In this document: one piece after another, positions 1 to 7,123 of the stretch
Layout of the letters: each line of letters opens with the position of its first letter
How positions within the stretch are numbered: the stretch's first letter is position 1
Source of the DNA: an uncultured Clostridia bacterium
GTDB lineage: Bacteria > Bacillota > Clostridia > TANB77 > CAG-508
DNA: 10,484 nt
Reading direction: 5' to 3'
Assembly: GCA_944393305.1 (NCBI GenBank)
Contig: CALXZS010000034.1
Span: 1 to 10,484, forward strand
The notes under the pieces: generated by a model
Database searches by the model: none
The model's input: the letters and a program-made list of their open reading frames with translations, nothing else
Told to the model about the DNA's origin: nothing
Program-made: the position numbers and the translations under genes

Positions 1-104
1 CTGCTAAAATTCTTCGAATTTTACAGCTCCAAACGCACTTCGCTTGAATCCTTCAAGCTCGTTTGAACGCTCACGCGGAACTACGAAATTTTAAATATAC
101 AATT
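1..104 (+). repeat. Family 2 dispersed palindromic repeat, copy 1 (left end cut by window)
   Basis: This stretch matches positions 3901-3966 closely at both ends: GCTAAAATTCTTCGAATTTT at its start and GCGGAACTACG...AAATATACAATT at its end. Between these blocks it has about 37 extra bases that the other copy lacks. The internal AAAATTC-TTC-GAATTTT forms a small hairpin. The left terminal inverted repeat seen in the other copy (AATTGTATATT) would lie off the window edge. The DNA is visibly richer in G+C than the coding DNA around it. No convincing reading frame is present, so it looks like a non-autonomous repeat. Its biological class is inferred, not recognised. Confidence 0.75.
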
Positions 105-128
105 TATATTACAATAATATATACTAAA

Positions 129-248
129 AAAGCCAATATACATTCTTCCACATTTCACGGCGCGGGTCGCCTTTGGCTCCAGCTTGCACGCTACACTCCG
201 CTTAAAAAGCTTCGTTCGCTGAAATGTTTTAGAATGTATATTGGCTTT
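129..248 (+). repeat. Family 1 MITE-like palindromic repeat, copy A; possible terminator of the histidine kinase gene
   Basis: The element has perfect 18-bp terminal inverted repeats, AAAGCCAATATACATTCT (129-146) and its reverse complement (231-248). The inner flanks CATTTCA and TGAAATG also pair, so the whole 120 bp can fold into a long hairpin. By eye count the 84 bases between the ends are about 52% G+C, unlike the AT-rich genes. The interior is nearly the same as copy C (7179-7307) and more distantly like copy B (3727-3845, reverse). On the minus strand the last arm reads GGC followed by a T-run (about 126-131), so it can act as an intrinsic terminator about 40 bp beyond the kinase stop. 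A 63-codon open frame crossing it has no support as a gene. Confidence 0.85.
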
Positions 249-290
249 CGATAATGAAAGTTTGTTTAATTATCAAGGTAAATTTGTATT

Positions 291-1760
291 TTATTCTGGC
301 TTATTTAAATCACAGTAGAATTCAACACCATCTTCATAATTTCTTAATCCATATTTATTATTATAATTATTCATTATAGCTTTAACAAGTGCTAAACCTA
401 TACCGGTTCCTCCTTGGTTTCTATTTCTTGATGAATCTACCTTATAGAATCTTCCCCAAATTTTATTAATATATTCTTCTGGTATTTTTTCTCCGGTATT
501 ATATACATATAATCTGATTTTTTCCTCTTTTTCTTCTGTTCTTATAATTATTTTCTTTATTCCATTTTTCTCTTCTGCATGTTTTATTGCATTTGTCAAA
601 TAATTATTAACCACTTGTTCAATATATTCTTGATCTGCACAAACCATAACTTTTTTACTATCGTCAAATTCTATATTAATACTTTTTTCTTTTATGATAA
701 CTGTTTGTCTTCTTATTTCTTCTTTTATTAGTTCTGTTAAATCAAAATTTGTATCATTAAATTTTCTTTCTTGGTATTCAAGTTTCATAAGTTCTAGAAG
801 TCTTTTTACCATTTCGTCCATTTTATTTGATTCATCTAAAATAACTTCTGCATAGAATTTTCTTGATTCTTCATCTGTATTTACATTTTCAATTAGACCT
901 TCTGCATAACCTTGAATTAATGCAATTGGCGTTTTTAATTCATGTGATACATCTGATATAAATTGTCTTCTCATTTCATCTATTTTAGATTTTTCTTCTA
1001 TATCTTGTTCTAATTCTGTATTGTTTTGCCTTAATTGTTTTATTGTAACTTCTAGCTTATCTGACATTTCATTAATATTTCTTCCAAGCATATTTATTTC
1101 ATCTTCGGTATCAGATATTCTATATCTACTACTAAAATCTAAATTAGCCATTTTTTTAGTTATTTTATTTAATTGTAAGATTGGTTTTGTGAATTTATTT
1201 GCTATTACAGATGCTATTACTGCTGCAATAATTATCATTAAAATACCTATTATAATTAATAAATTATTAGATATTTTTACAGTTTCTTTTATTGGCTGTA
1301 CTTGTATTTTTATGTATGCCATATATCCATTATCCAATGAAGCAGATAAAAGCAAATATTTGTTGCTTCTATTTTCTTCTACTGATTGGAGTACCATATT
1401 TTCTCTTGTAAAGATTATTCTTGTTCTTAGATTATAATTTAATGAATTAATACTATTTATAATATCTAAATCACTACAATATATAACATCATAATTTCCG
1501 TCTAATATTAATATATCAATATTATTTTTTCTAGCTTGTTCTTCCAATCTTTGATTTATATCATACTGAATAACTCCATTATAATAATCATTAATATCAT
1601 CGCAAAGTTCTGCTGCTGTTCTAGATTTTGAATATAAATAAAATCCTTCTAAAACAACATTATTTACTATTATTAGGCATACAATTATTAAGAAAACTGA
1701 TATACAAAGTGTTGCAAAAAGCCTAAATCTAACGGATTTAAAGTTCTCTATTACTTTCAT
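291..1760 (-). CDS. Membrane sensor histidine kinase of a two-component system (HAMP-HisKA-HATPase)
   Basis: A 489-residue sensor kinase that should autophosphorylate and pass phosphate to the response regulator encoded just upstream. A first membrane helix (about 14-36) and a second (about 166-188) enclose an extracytoplasmic region of about 130 residues that I do not assign to a known sensor fold. A HAMP-like linker (about 188-240) and a coiled stretch follow. The H-box is SHELKTP with phospho-acceptor His273. The N-box contains N386 and N390 (NNYLTNAIKHA). The G2 box is GGTGIGLALVK (450-460). The G1 box reads NTGEKIP, with Asn421 in place of the usual Asp. This occurs in related Firmicutes kinases, so activity is still expected. 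The start codon abuts the regulator's stop codon, and its GAGG ribosome site lies in the regulator's last codons, so translation is probably coupled. The stimulus is unknown. Confidence 0.95.
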   Translation of the reverse strand: MKVIENFKSVRFRLFATLCISVFLIIVCLIIVNNVVLEGFYLYSKSRTAAELCDDINDYYNGVIQYDINQRLEEQARKNNIDILILDGNYDVIYCSDLDIINSINSLNYNLRTRIIFTRENMVLQSVEENRSNKYLLLSASLDNGYMAYIKIQVQPIKETVKISNNLLIIIGILMIIIAAVIASVIANKFTKPILQLNKITKKMANLDFSSRYRISDTEDEINMLGRNINEMSDKLEVTIKQLRQNNTELEQDIEEKSKIDEMRRQFISDVSHELKTPIALIQGYAEGLIENVNTDEESRKFYAEVILDESNKMDEMVKRLLELMKLEYQERKFNDTNFDLTELIKEEIRRQTVIIKEKSINIEFDDSKKVMVCADQEYIEQVVNNYLTNAIKHAEEKNGIKKIIIRTEEKEEKIRLYVYNTGEKIPEEYINKIWGRFYKVDSSRNRNQGGTGIGLALVKAIMNNYNNKYGLRNYEDGVEFYCDLNKPE

Positions 1761-2438
1761 TTATTTTACCTCAAATTTATATCCTACACCTCTTATTGTT
1801 TTTATATATTTTCCTTTTTTTCCTAATTTATGTCTTATTTTCTTTATATGACTATCAATTGTTCTTGAATCTCCATAATAATCATAATTCCAAACATTAT
1901 TTAATATTTTATCTCTTGATAAAGCAACATTTTCATTATCTAATAAATATTTTAATAATTCATATTCTCTTAGACTTAATTCTATATTTTTTCCGTCTAC
2001 TGATACAGTTCTACCTTCTACGTCTATTTCTATTCCATCATAATTTTTCTTTTCTTTTTGTTTTTCTGTTGTTCTATTTATAATTGCTTTTACTCTTGCA
2101 ATTAAAATTTTAGGACTAAATGGTTTTGATATGTATTCATCAACTCCAAGTTCAAATCCAAATAATTCATCTTGCTCTTCTCCTCTTGCTGTAAGCATTA
2201 TTACTGGTACTTTTGATTCTTGTCTTATTTGTCTTAATACAGACCATCCATCTAACTTTGGCATCATAACATCTAATAATATTAAATTTATTTTTTCTTT
2301 GTTTTCTTCAAATATTTTTAATGCTACTTCTCCATCTTCTGCTTCTAGAACTTCAAAATTTTCTTTTAGTAAGAAGTCTTTTACCAATTTTCTCATTCTA
2401 TATTCATCATCTACCATTAAAATTGTAATATCTTCCAT
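1761..2438 (-). CDS. OmpR/PhoB-family response regulator
   Basis: A 225-residue DNA-binding regulator, the usual length for the family. The receiver domain (about 4-118) has the acidic pair D10/D11, phospho-acceptor D56 (LLDVMMP), T83 and K105 (SKPF). A linker of about 15 charged residues leads to a winged-helix DNA-binding domain (about 133-223) with the family signature SRTIDSHIKKIRHKLG and the closing TIRGVGYKFE. It is encoded directly before the histidine kinase with no spacer, so the two form a cognate pair. The ribosome site is a weak AGGAAAGG about 11 nt from the ATG. The gene follows mscS by 65 bp on the same strand, so it may be read from the mscS promoter, from a weak promoter in the gap, or both. 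Target genes are not evident. Confidence 0.96.
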   Translation of the reverse strand: MEDITILMVDDEYRMRKLVKDFLLKENFEVLEAEDGEVALKIFEENKEKINLILLDVMMPKLDGWSVLRQIRQESKVPVIMLTARGEEQDELFGFELGVDEYISKPFSPKILIARVKAIINRTTEKQKEKKNYDGIEIDVEGRTVSVDGKNIELSLREYELLKYLLDNENVALSRDKILNNVWNYDYYGDSRTIDSHIKKIRHKLGKKGKYIKTIRGVGYKFEVK

Positions 2439-2466
2439 AAATCAACATACCTTTCCTAAAACTTCT

Positions 2467-2494
2467 TATATATTTTATCACTATATTATGTCTA
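2467..2494 (-). promoter_or_regulatory. Possible weak promoter for the response regulator-kinase pair
   Basis: In the 65-bp gap after mscS the minus strand reads TAGACA, a 16-bp spacer and TATATA. This is one mismatch from TTGACA and a loose -10. AT-rich gaps produce such matches by chance, so this is only a candidate for expression of the pair separately from mscS. Confidence 0.3.
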
Positions 2495-2503
2495 TTTTGT
2501 GAA

Positions 2504-3643
2504 TTATTTTTCTACTTTTGTCACTTTTGAATGTTTTTTAGCTGATAATTCTTTAATTTTTTTGCTTTTCTCCGGTGTTTCTTCTATTCCTTTAATATAT
2601 ATATTTTGACCAGGATAAGATAATTTTACATCTTGAGTTTCTAATATATTAAGTATTGTCAAATTTAATTTATTACAGAATTTTTGATATTCTGCATAAT
2701 CTACTAAATGAGTTTCTAAGTATATATTTATGTTTATTCCATCAGTTGCAATTGTATTAAAATATACACTTACTGAGTCTTTTATAACATCTTTATTGTA
2801 TTTTAGTATGAATTTAATTCTATTCATTACTTTTTCAACAACTATTTCTTCTGTTTCTAATGGTAATTTTAGATTGGTTTTATATATTCTTTTTTCAATA
2901 ACACTCCAATTTATTATATTTTGTGTACTGATGTTAGAGTTTTGTATTGTAATAATTGTATCGTCATTTGCTTTCACTTTTGTACTTCTAAATGAAATTT
3001 CTTGTACTGAACCTGATATTGTAGTAGTACCTGTTCCTATTTCAACCCAATCGCCTATTGCAAATGGCTTGTCCCAAAATATTGAAAGTCCAGAAAATAA
3101 GTCTCTTACTGCGTCTTGTGCTGCTAATGCTATAATTGCTGTACTTAGACCTAATCCAGTAAGTACAACACCTAAATCATAGCCGAACTCTTTAAGTGAC
3201 AAATAACCAGCAAATATGTATACAACTATTTTTATTATTTTATTTACAATGTTTATTACAGGGTCATTTGCTTTGTCTTTGAATTTAGACTTAAATATTT
3301 TTCCTGTACTAAATATTTCTACAACAGTTTTTGCAATTATCCATAATATTACTACTCTATATATTTTTCTTGTGAATTCTTGTATTTCTGCATTAAGTCC
3401 TAATATTTGCACAGCTAAATAAATTCCACTAACACATATGAATCTTTTTGCTGTATTATATAATACGGTTTCTTTTAATTCTGATTTTTTCTTTTTCCAA
3501 TTAAATATTTTAGATATTAATAATCCTAAAAGAGGACTTATTATTACTGAAAAAATCACTAATACAATTGCAATTATAATGTCTATAATCTGCGTAATTT
3601 CTATACTTTGTATCCAAGTTATTAACTCGTCTATTTTACTCAT
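2504..3643 (-). CDS. MscS-family small-conductance mechanosensitive ion channel
   Basis: A 379-residue membrane channel expected to open under membrane tension and release solutes during osmotic downshock. Hydrophobic helices lie at about 17-45, 66-84, 92-112 and 130-150. They are followed by the pore helix and upper beta domain of the family, with LGLSTAIIALAAQDAVRDLF and then SIFWDKPFAIGDWVEI (residues about 164-202). A cytoplasmic alpha/beta domain (about 250-345) and a short lysine-rich tail (about 355-379) end the protein. GGAGG lies 7 nt before the ATG, which fixes the start. It precedes the two-component genes on the same strand. A link between membrane tension or osmolarity and that sensor is a reasonable but unproven inference. 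I saw no convincing -35/-10 pair upstream, where a family 1 repeat ends about 84 bp from the start. Confidence 0.95.
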   Translation of the reverse strand: MSKIDELITWIQSIEITQIIDIIIAIVLVIFSVIISPLLGLLISKIFNWKKKKSELKETVLYNTAKRFICVSGIYLAVQILGLNAEIQEFTRKIYRVVILWIIAKTVVEIFSTGKIFKSKFKDKANDPVINIVNKIIKIVVYIFAGYLSLKEFGYDLGVVLTGLGLSTAIIALAAQDAVRDLFSGLSIFWDKPFAIGDWVEIGTGTTTISGSVQEISFRSTKVKANDDTIITIQNSNISTQNIINWSVIEKRIYKTNLKLPLETEEIVVEKVMNRIKFILKYNKDVIKDSVSVYFNTIATDGININIYLETHLVDYAEYQKFCNKLNLTILNILETQDVKLSYPGQNIYIKGIEETPEKSKKIKELSAKKHSKVTKVEK

Positions 3644-3726
3644 TAATTTTCCTCCAATTTTAATCTAATATTAATTAATTAGTTTTATTTTTTATATGCA
3701 ATTTATGCTTATAATTTTATTAATAG

Positions 3727-3845
3727 CTTTAATATATGTTCTTGAACATTTCAAGTGAGCGTAGGCGACGTAGGAGCGAAGTGTAACGTGCGAGCGCTGA
3801 GCGAAGCGAACCGCGAAGTGAAATGTGAAAGAATGTATATTAAAG
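3727..3845 (-). repeat. Family 1 MITE-like palindromic repeat, copy B (divergent, reversed)
   Basis: Read on the minus strand this is a diverged relative of copies A and C. It begins CTTTAATATACATTCT and continues CACATTTCAC, CGCGG.TCGC, GCACGTTACACTTCGCTC and TGAAATGTT, then ends at an AT-rich arm whose TATATTAAAG complements the start over 10 bp. The middle has many CGC and GCG triplets and is far richer in G+C than its flanks. It is about 119 bp long. It lies between divergent mscS and the amylase gene and contains no plausible gene. Unlike A and C it has no T-run after either arm, so it is unlikely to be a terminator. Confidence 0.75.
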
Positions 3846-3862
3846 TTTAAACAAATTATTTT

Positions 3863-3966
3863 AATTGTATATTATAAAATTTCTTGTTCCTTACTGTCGC
3901 AGCTAAAATTCTTCGAATTTTACAGCTCCAAACTGCGCGGAACTGCGAAATTTCAAATATACAATT
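3863..3966 (+). repeat. Family 2 dispersed palindromic repeat, copy 2 (both ends present)
   Basis: This is a 104-bp element with imperfect terminal inverted repeats, AATTGTATATT...AAATTTC (from 3863) and GAAATTT.AAATATACAATT (to 3966), with a small indel. Its inner block GCTAAAATTCTTCGAATTTT is identical to copy 1 at 3-22. Relative to copy 1 it lacks about 37 internal bases, so one copy has a deletion or the other an insertion. It starts 17 bp after family 1 copy B and ends 111 bp before the amylase start codon. No gene is seen in it. Confidence 0.75.
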
Positions 3967-4052
3967 AGAATATAATAAGCTATAAATTGTAACAATAATT
4001 ATTTGTATTATACAATATTTTTTTAAAATTTTCACTATTTTTATAAAATTAA

Positions 4053-4061
4053 TGTTATAAT
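4053..4061 (+). promoter_or_regulatory. Extended -10 promoter element upstream of the amylase gene
   Basis: TGTTATAAT fits the extended -10 consensus TGnTATAAT. The only nearby -35-like sequence, TTCACT at 4031, sits 19 bp upstream. Transcription would start only about 10 nt before the ATG, which leaves barely room for the AGGTG ribosome site at 4068-4072. Either the mRNA has a very short leader or another promoter is used. The rest of 3967-4077 shows nothing else recognisable. Confidence 0.45.
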
Positions 4062-4077
4062 ATTTTCAGGTGATAAT

Positions 4078-5544
4078 ATGAAAGAAAAAAATGATACAAT
4101 GATGCAATATTTTGAATGGTATTTACCCAATGATTGCATGCTTTGGAAGAATTTATCTACCATAGGACCTACACTAAAAAAGCTTGGTATTAATTCTTTA
4201 TGGTTACCTCCAGCTTTTAAATGCTCTGGTGGTATTAATGATACTGGGTATGGTGTTTATGATTTATATGATTTAGGTGAATTTGACCAAAAAGGTACTA
4301 TTAGAACTAAATATGGAACAAAAGATGAGTATATTCAGGCTATTAAATCTTTGCAAAAATCCGGTATTCAAGTTTTGGCAGATATTGTTTTGAATCATAG
4401 ATTTGGTGCTGATGAAAAAGAGGAAATTATAGCTTATAAAGTAAATCCAAATAATAGAAATGAAGTTATTGGCACTTATAGAACTATTGAAGCTTGGACT
4501 AAGTTTAATTTCGCAGGTAGAAATAATACTTATACTGATTTTAAATTAGATTGGTCTCATTTTAATGGTATTGATTATGACGATAAGCAAAAAGAAAATG
4601 GCATTTTTAGATTTTATGGCAAACATTGGAGTAATGATGTTGATAAGGAACTTGGAAATTATGACTATTTAATGGGCTGTGATGTTGATTTTAATAATTT
4701 AGATGTTGTAAATGATTTAAGTCTGTGGGGAAAATGGTTTTTAGAACAAACTAATGTTGATGGTTTTAGGTTAGACGCTATTAAACATATTCGTTCTTCT
4801 TTTTATAAAAGATGGCTTCATGACCTAAAAACAGAAATGAAAAAAGATTTATTTACAGTTGGTGAATATTTTAGTTGTAATGTAAATTCACTTATTGATT
4901 ATTTATCTGCTAATGATGAAATTGACTCATTATTTGATGTTCCTCTTCATGACCATTTTAAAATTGCTTCAGAAAGTTTTGGACATTATGATATGAGATA
5001 TATTTTTGAAGATACTTTAGTGGATAGAAGACCATCGAAAGCTGTTACTTTTGTGGATAATCATGATACTGAACCTGGTCAGAGTTTAGAGTCTTGGGTT
5101 AAAGATTGGTTTAAGCCTCTTGCCTATGCCATGATTTTGTTAAGGGAAAATGGTACTCCATGTGTATTTTATGGTGATTACTATGGAATTCCTTTTAAGA
5201 ATTTCCCACCTATGAAAGAATTTTTAGATGTTTTACTTTTAGCAAGAAAGTATTTAGCTTATGGAACTCAAAGAGATTATTTGGATAATGAAAATATTAT
5301 TGGATGGGTTCGTGAAGGTGATTATTACCATCAAGATTCTGGTATGGCTGTTATTTTAAGTGATGGAAATGGTGGTTGTAAAGCTATGAATGTTGGTAAA
5401 AATCTTGCCAATTCAATTTTATATGATTGTACTGGAAATATTAAGGAAACTGTATATGTTGATAAAGATGGTAATGGCATTTTCTATGTTAATGGTGGTA
5501 GTGTTTCAGTTTGGATAAAGAAAGATAATATGTATAATTTGTAA
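4078..5544 (+). CDS. Cytoplasmic alpha-amylase, glycoside hydrolase family 13
   Basis: A 488-residue glucan hydrolase that should cut internal alpha-1,4 links of starch- or glycogen-type chains. No signal peptide is present: the protein starts MKEKNDTMMQYFEWY, typical of the intracellular AmyA/AmyS-like branch (GH13 subfamily 5). The four GH13 conserved regions are in order: ADIVLNH (101-107), GFRLDAIKH with nucleophile D233, FTVGEYF with acid/base E263, and FVDNHD with D330. The (beta/alpha)8 barrel carries an inserted B domain (about 108-205). A beta-rich C-terminal domain follows from about 395, with YVDKDGNGIFYVNGGSVSVWI. Length is normal and no catalytic residue is missing. The ATG follows AGGTG by 5 nt. 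The gene stands alone and ends at a palindromic terminator. Its likely role is turnover of internal glycogen or imported maltodextrins, and a sugar kinase gene lies about 4.3 kb away. Confidence 0.95.
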   Translation: MKEKNDTMMQYFEWYLPNDCMLWKNLSTIGPTLKKLGINSLWLPPAFKCSGGINDTGYGVYDLYDLGEFDQKGTIRTKYGTKDEYIQAIKSLQKSGIQVLADIVLNHRFGADEKEEIIAYKVNPNNRNEVIGTYRTIEAWTKFNFAGRNNTYTDFKLDWSHFNGIDYDDKQKENGIFRFYGKHWSNDVDKELGNYDYLMGCDVDFNNLDVVNDLSLWGKWFLEQTNVDGFRLDAIKHIRSSFYKRWLHDLKTEMKKDLFTVGEYFSCNVNSLIDYLSANDEIDSLFDVPLHDHFKIASESFGHYDMRYIFEDTLVDRRPSKAVTFVDNHDTEPGQSLESWVKDWFKPLAYAMILLRENGTPCVFYGDYYGIPFKNFPPMKEFLDVLLLARKYLAYGTQRDYLDNENIIGWVREGDYYHQDSGMAVILSDGNGGCKAMNVGKNLANSILYDCTGNIKETVYVDKDGNGIFYVNGGSVSVWIKKDNMYNL

Positions 5545-5571
5545 AATTATGATTTATAATTTTATTATGTA

Positions 5572-5609
5572 AAAATGGTATATTTAAAAATTTTTAAATA
5601 TACCATTTT
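5572..5609. terminator. Perfect 38-bp palindrome, bidirectional terminator between amylase and trmB
   Basis: Two 19-bp arms, AAAATGGTATATTTAAAAA and its exact reverse complement, meet at 5590/5591 with no spacer. The outer arm starts with A-residues on one side and ends with T-residues on the other, so either RNA strand would form a hairpin ending in U-residues. It lies 27 bp after the amylase stop and 17 bp beyond the trmB stop, where both convergent transcripts should end. The stem is very AT-rich, with only the TGGTA/TACCA step strong, so efficiency is uncertain. Confidence 0.8.
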
Positions 5610-5626
5610 ATAAAATAAGCATAGAT

Positions 5627-6340
5627 TTATATACTAGCAATTAATGCTTTTATTTTTATTCCTTCTTTTTTAAACATTTTTTCATGTTCTGTTTCTATAT
5701 TTTCTTCTCCATTCCAAAAGTTAGACTTATTACTTAAATCATATGTTTTTTTGATTATTTTATATCCACTTTTTTCAAAATATCCTATGGAATCTGAAAA
5801 TAAATTATCATCATCAGTTTTGAAAAATATTTCTCCACCATTTTTCATAAATGTTTTATATTGTTCTAACTGTCTTTCATGTGTTAATCTTTTTTTATGA
5901 TGCTTCCCTCTTGGCCATGGATTGCAAAAGTTTATGTATATTCTTTCTATATTGTCTTTTTTTCCAAATATATTTGTAATCATGGAAATATCATATCTTG
6001 TAAGTTTAACATTTTTTATAATTTTTTGTTTTTCAATCTCGTTTTCTATTTCTTCTTTTTGAATTGTAGTTCTAATGCCATATTCTAGTTCTATGTTTCT
6101 TTTTGCTATTCCAAGCATTGCGTCTACTAAATCTATTGCAATATAATTTATATTTTTTTCTGCATTTAACTTAGATAGTTTTGCAATGAAATTGCCTTTT
6201 CCACATCCCAGTTCTATATGAATTGGTGCTTGTTTTTCAAAAACACTTTTCCACTTATTTTTGTAGTCTTGTGGATTATCTATGTAAAATTGGCTTGTTT
6301 CTAACTCTTCTCTTGCCCATGGTTTAAATCGTATTCTCAT
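5627..6340 (-). CDS. trmB: tRNA (guanine-N7-)-methyltransferase
   Basis: A 237-residue SAM-dependent enzyme expected to methylate N7 of G46 in the tRNA variable loop. The Rossmann-type SAM site begins HIELGCGKGNFI (41-52). The acidic end of the second strand is AIDLVDAML (68-76). The family block FCNPWPRGKHHKKRLTH (138-154) corresponds to the usual DPWPK-RH-KRR motif, with Asn140 where most members have Asp. FFKTDDDNLF (172-181) and the C-terminal TEHEKMFKKEGIKI (217-230) match the substrate-binding end of the family. Length is normal. AAGGAG lies 5 nt before the ATG, supporting the start. The gene has its own promoter, and a palindromic family 3 repeat lies in its leader. It is convergent with the amylase gene and divergent from the DUF4364 gene. 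Confidence 0.94.
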   Translation of the reverse strand: MRIRFKPWAREELETSQFYIDNPQDYKNKWKSVFEKQAPIHIELGCGKGNFIAKLSKLNAEKNINYIAIDLVDAMLGIAKRNIELEYGIRTTIQKEEIENEIEKQKIIKNVKLTRYDISMITNIFGKKDNIERIYINFCNPWPRGKHHKKRLTHERQLEQYKTFMKNGGEIFFKTDDDNLFSDSIGYFEKSGYKIIKKTYDLSNKSNFWNGEENIETEHEKMFKKEGIKIKALIASI

Positions 6341-6355
6341 AAATTCTCCTTACAA

Positions 6356-6386
6356 GCTGTTTTTAGGGACACCTCCCAAAAACAGC
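6356..6386 (-). repeat. Family 3 short palindromic repeat in the trmB leader
   Basis: On the minus strand this is a hairpin with arms GCTGTTTTTGGG and CCC(T)AAAAACAGC around the loop AGGTGT, with a one-base bulge. A second copy with the same arms and the same loop lies at 9792-9828 on the plus strand. It falls inside the predicted trmB 5' leader, about 8 nt before the AAGGAG ribosome site. It could therefore affect translation, or it may simply be a REP-like insertion. No long T-run follows, so a classical terminator is unlikely here. Confidence 0.75.
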
Positions 6387-6417
6387 GCCTCACATTTCTA
6401 TAAATTATTTTTTATTT

Positions 6418-6446
6418 ATTTTACACATACTTTCTTACACTGTCAA
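6418..6446 (-). promoter_or_regulatory. Sigma-A type promoter of trmB
   Basis: The minus strand reads a consensus -35 TTGACA (6441-6446), a 17-bp spacer and the -10 TAAAAT (6418-6423). Transcription should start near 6411, giving a leader of about 70 nt that contains the family 3 hairpin. This is one of the best-matching promoters in the window. Confidence 0.8.
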
Positions 6447-6507
6447 GAGAATTTATTAACAGTTATTCATTTGTCTTTAACGATTAAACGCTTATATAAT
6501 GTTTGGC

Positions 6508-6536
6508 TTGTATTTGCACTCTTTTTGTGATATAAT
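6508..6536 (+). promoter_or_regulatory. Sigma-A type promoter of the DUF4364 gene
   Basis: TTGTAT (6508-6513), a 17-bp spacer and TATAAT (6531-6536) preceded by TG form an extended -10 promoter. The start point would be near 6543, about 28 nt before the GTG codon. A second possible pair, TTGTCT (6471) and TATAAT (6495), lies just upstream with an 18-bp spacer. Confidence 0.75.
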
Positions 6537-6570
6537 TTCATTAAATTTAATTTAAGGAGAGGATTTTTTA

Positions 6571-7113
6571 GTGAAAATTACATCTGATAATGAAACCTTG
6601 GCTGAAAATAAAGTTTTGATTTTATATGTTTTAGATACAGTAAAAAAGCCAATTACTAATGACGCATTGTACAGTATTGTTACTTCTGCTACTGATTTAA
6701 ATTATTTTTACTTTCAACAATTCTTGTTAGATTTAATTGAAGTAAAATACGTTATTTGCTATACAAAAGAAACTCAAGATGTATATGAACTTACTGAAGC
6801 AGGTAAAAATACTCTTGATTTAACTTTAGATATTTTACCTGGTATTATAAAATTAAAAGTTGATACTAATTTAAAATCTAATATTGAAATGATTGAAAAT
6901 GAACAATCTATTGTTGCTGAATATACTCCTAAAAGTGAAACTGAATATGAAGTACAATGCAAAATTGTTGAAGATAATGAAGTTATTTTTGAAATAAAAA
7001 CTTTTGCATATTCTCGTGATCAAGCACAAAATATTGTTGATAATTGGAAAAAGAATGCTAATAAATTATATCCAAAATTGATTGGACTTTTAACCAAAAA
7101 TATAAAGAAATAA
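6571..7113 (+). CDS. DUF4364 family protein with an N-terminal winged-helix-like domain
   Basis: A 180-residue soluble protein that resembles the DUF4364 family of Clostridia. Its cellular function is not known to me. Residues about 10-85 have the spacing of a winged helix: NKVLILYVLDTV, a helix pair around DALYSIV and YFQQFLLDLIE, then a wing-like YTKETQDVYELTEAGK. This makes a DNA-binding or regulatory role plausible. The second half (about 95-175) alternates strands and ends in a helix with DQAQNIVDNWKKNANKLY. No membrane segment or catalytic motif is visible. The GTG start follows AAGGAGAGG by about 8 nt and a strong promoter lies upstream, so the gene is probably well expressed as a single unit. 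It converges with proS. The family assignment is from memory of the pattern, not a search. Confidence 0.85.
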   Translation: MKITSDNETLAENKVLILYVLDTVKKPITNDALYSIVTSATDLNYFYFQQFLLDLIEVKYVICYTKETQDVYELTEAGKNTLDLTLDILPGIIKLKVDTNLKSNIEMIENEQSIVAEYTPKSETEYEVQCKIVEDNEVIFEIKTFAYSRDQAQNIVDNWKKNANKLYPKLIGLLTKNIKK

Positions 7114-7123
7114 ATATAAATTT

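Noticed and set aside
63..254. 63-residue plus-strand open frame over the first repeats
   Set aside because: It runs across the end of family 2 and all of family 1 copy A, has no ribosome site and has no protein-like pattern. The openness comes from the GC-rich repeat interior.
1021..1437. 138-residue plus-strand frame opposite the histidine kinase
   Set aside because: It overlaps the HAMP and sensor part of the kinase in antisense and shows no independent start signals.
291..1760. Histidine kinase as catalytically dead because of Asn421 in the G1 box
   Set aside because: The H-, N- and G2-boxes are intact, and Asn at this position recurs in related active-looking kinases, so inactivation is not supported.
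1796..2502. Plus-strand open frames of 95 and 123 residues opposite the response regulator
   Set aside because: They are antisense shadows of a clear receiver and winged-helix gene, and their Leu/Phe- or Ser-rich composition is what AT-rich antisense gives.
2730..3182. 150-residue plus-strand frame opposite mscS
   Set aside because: It is antisense to the conserved MscS pore domain. Its hydrophobic look arises from the complement of the membrane gene.
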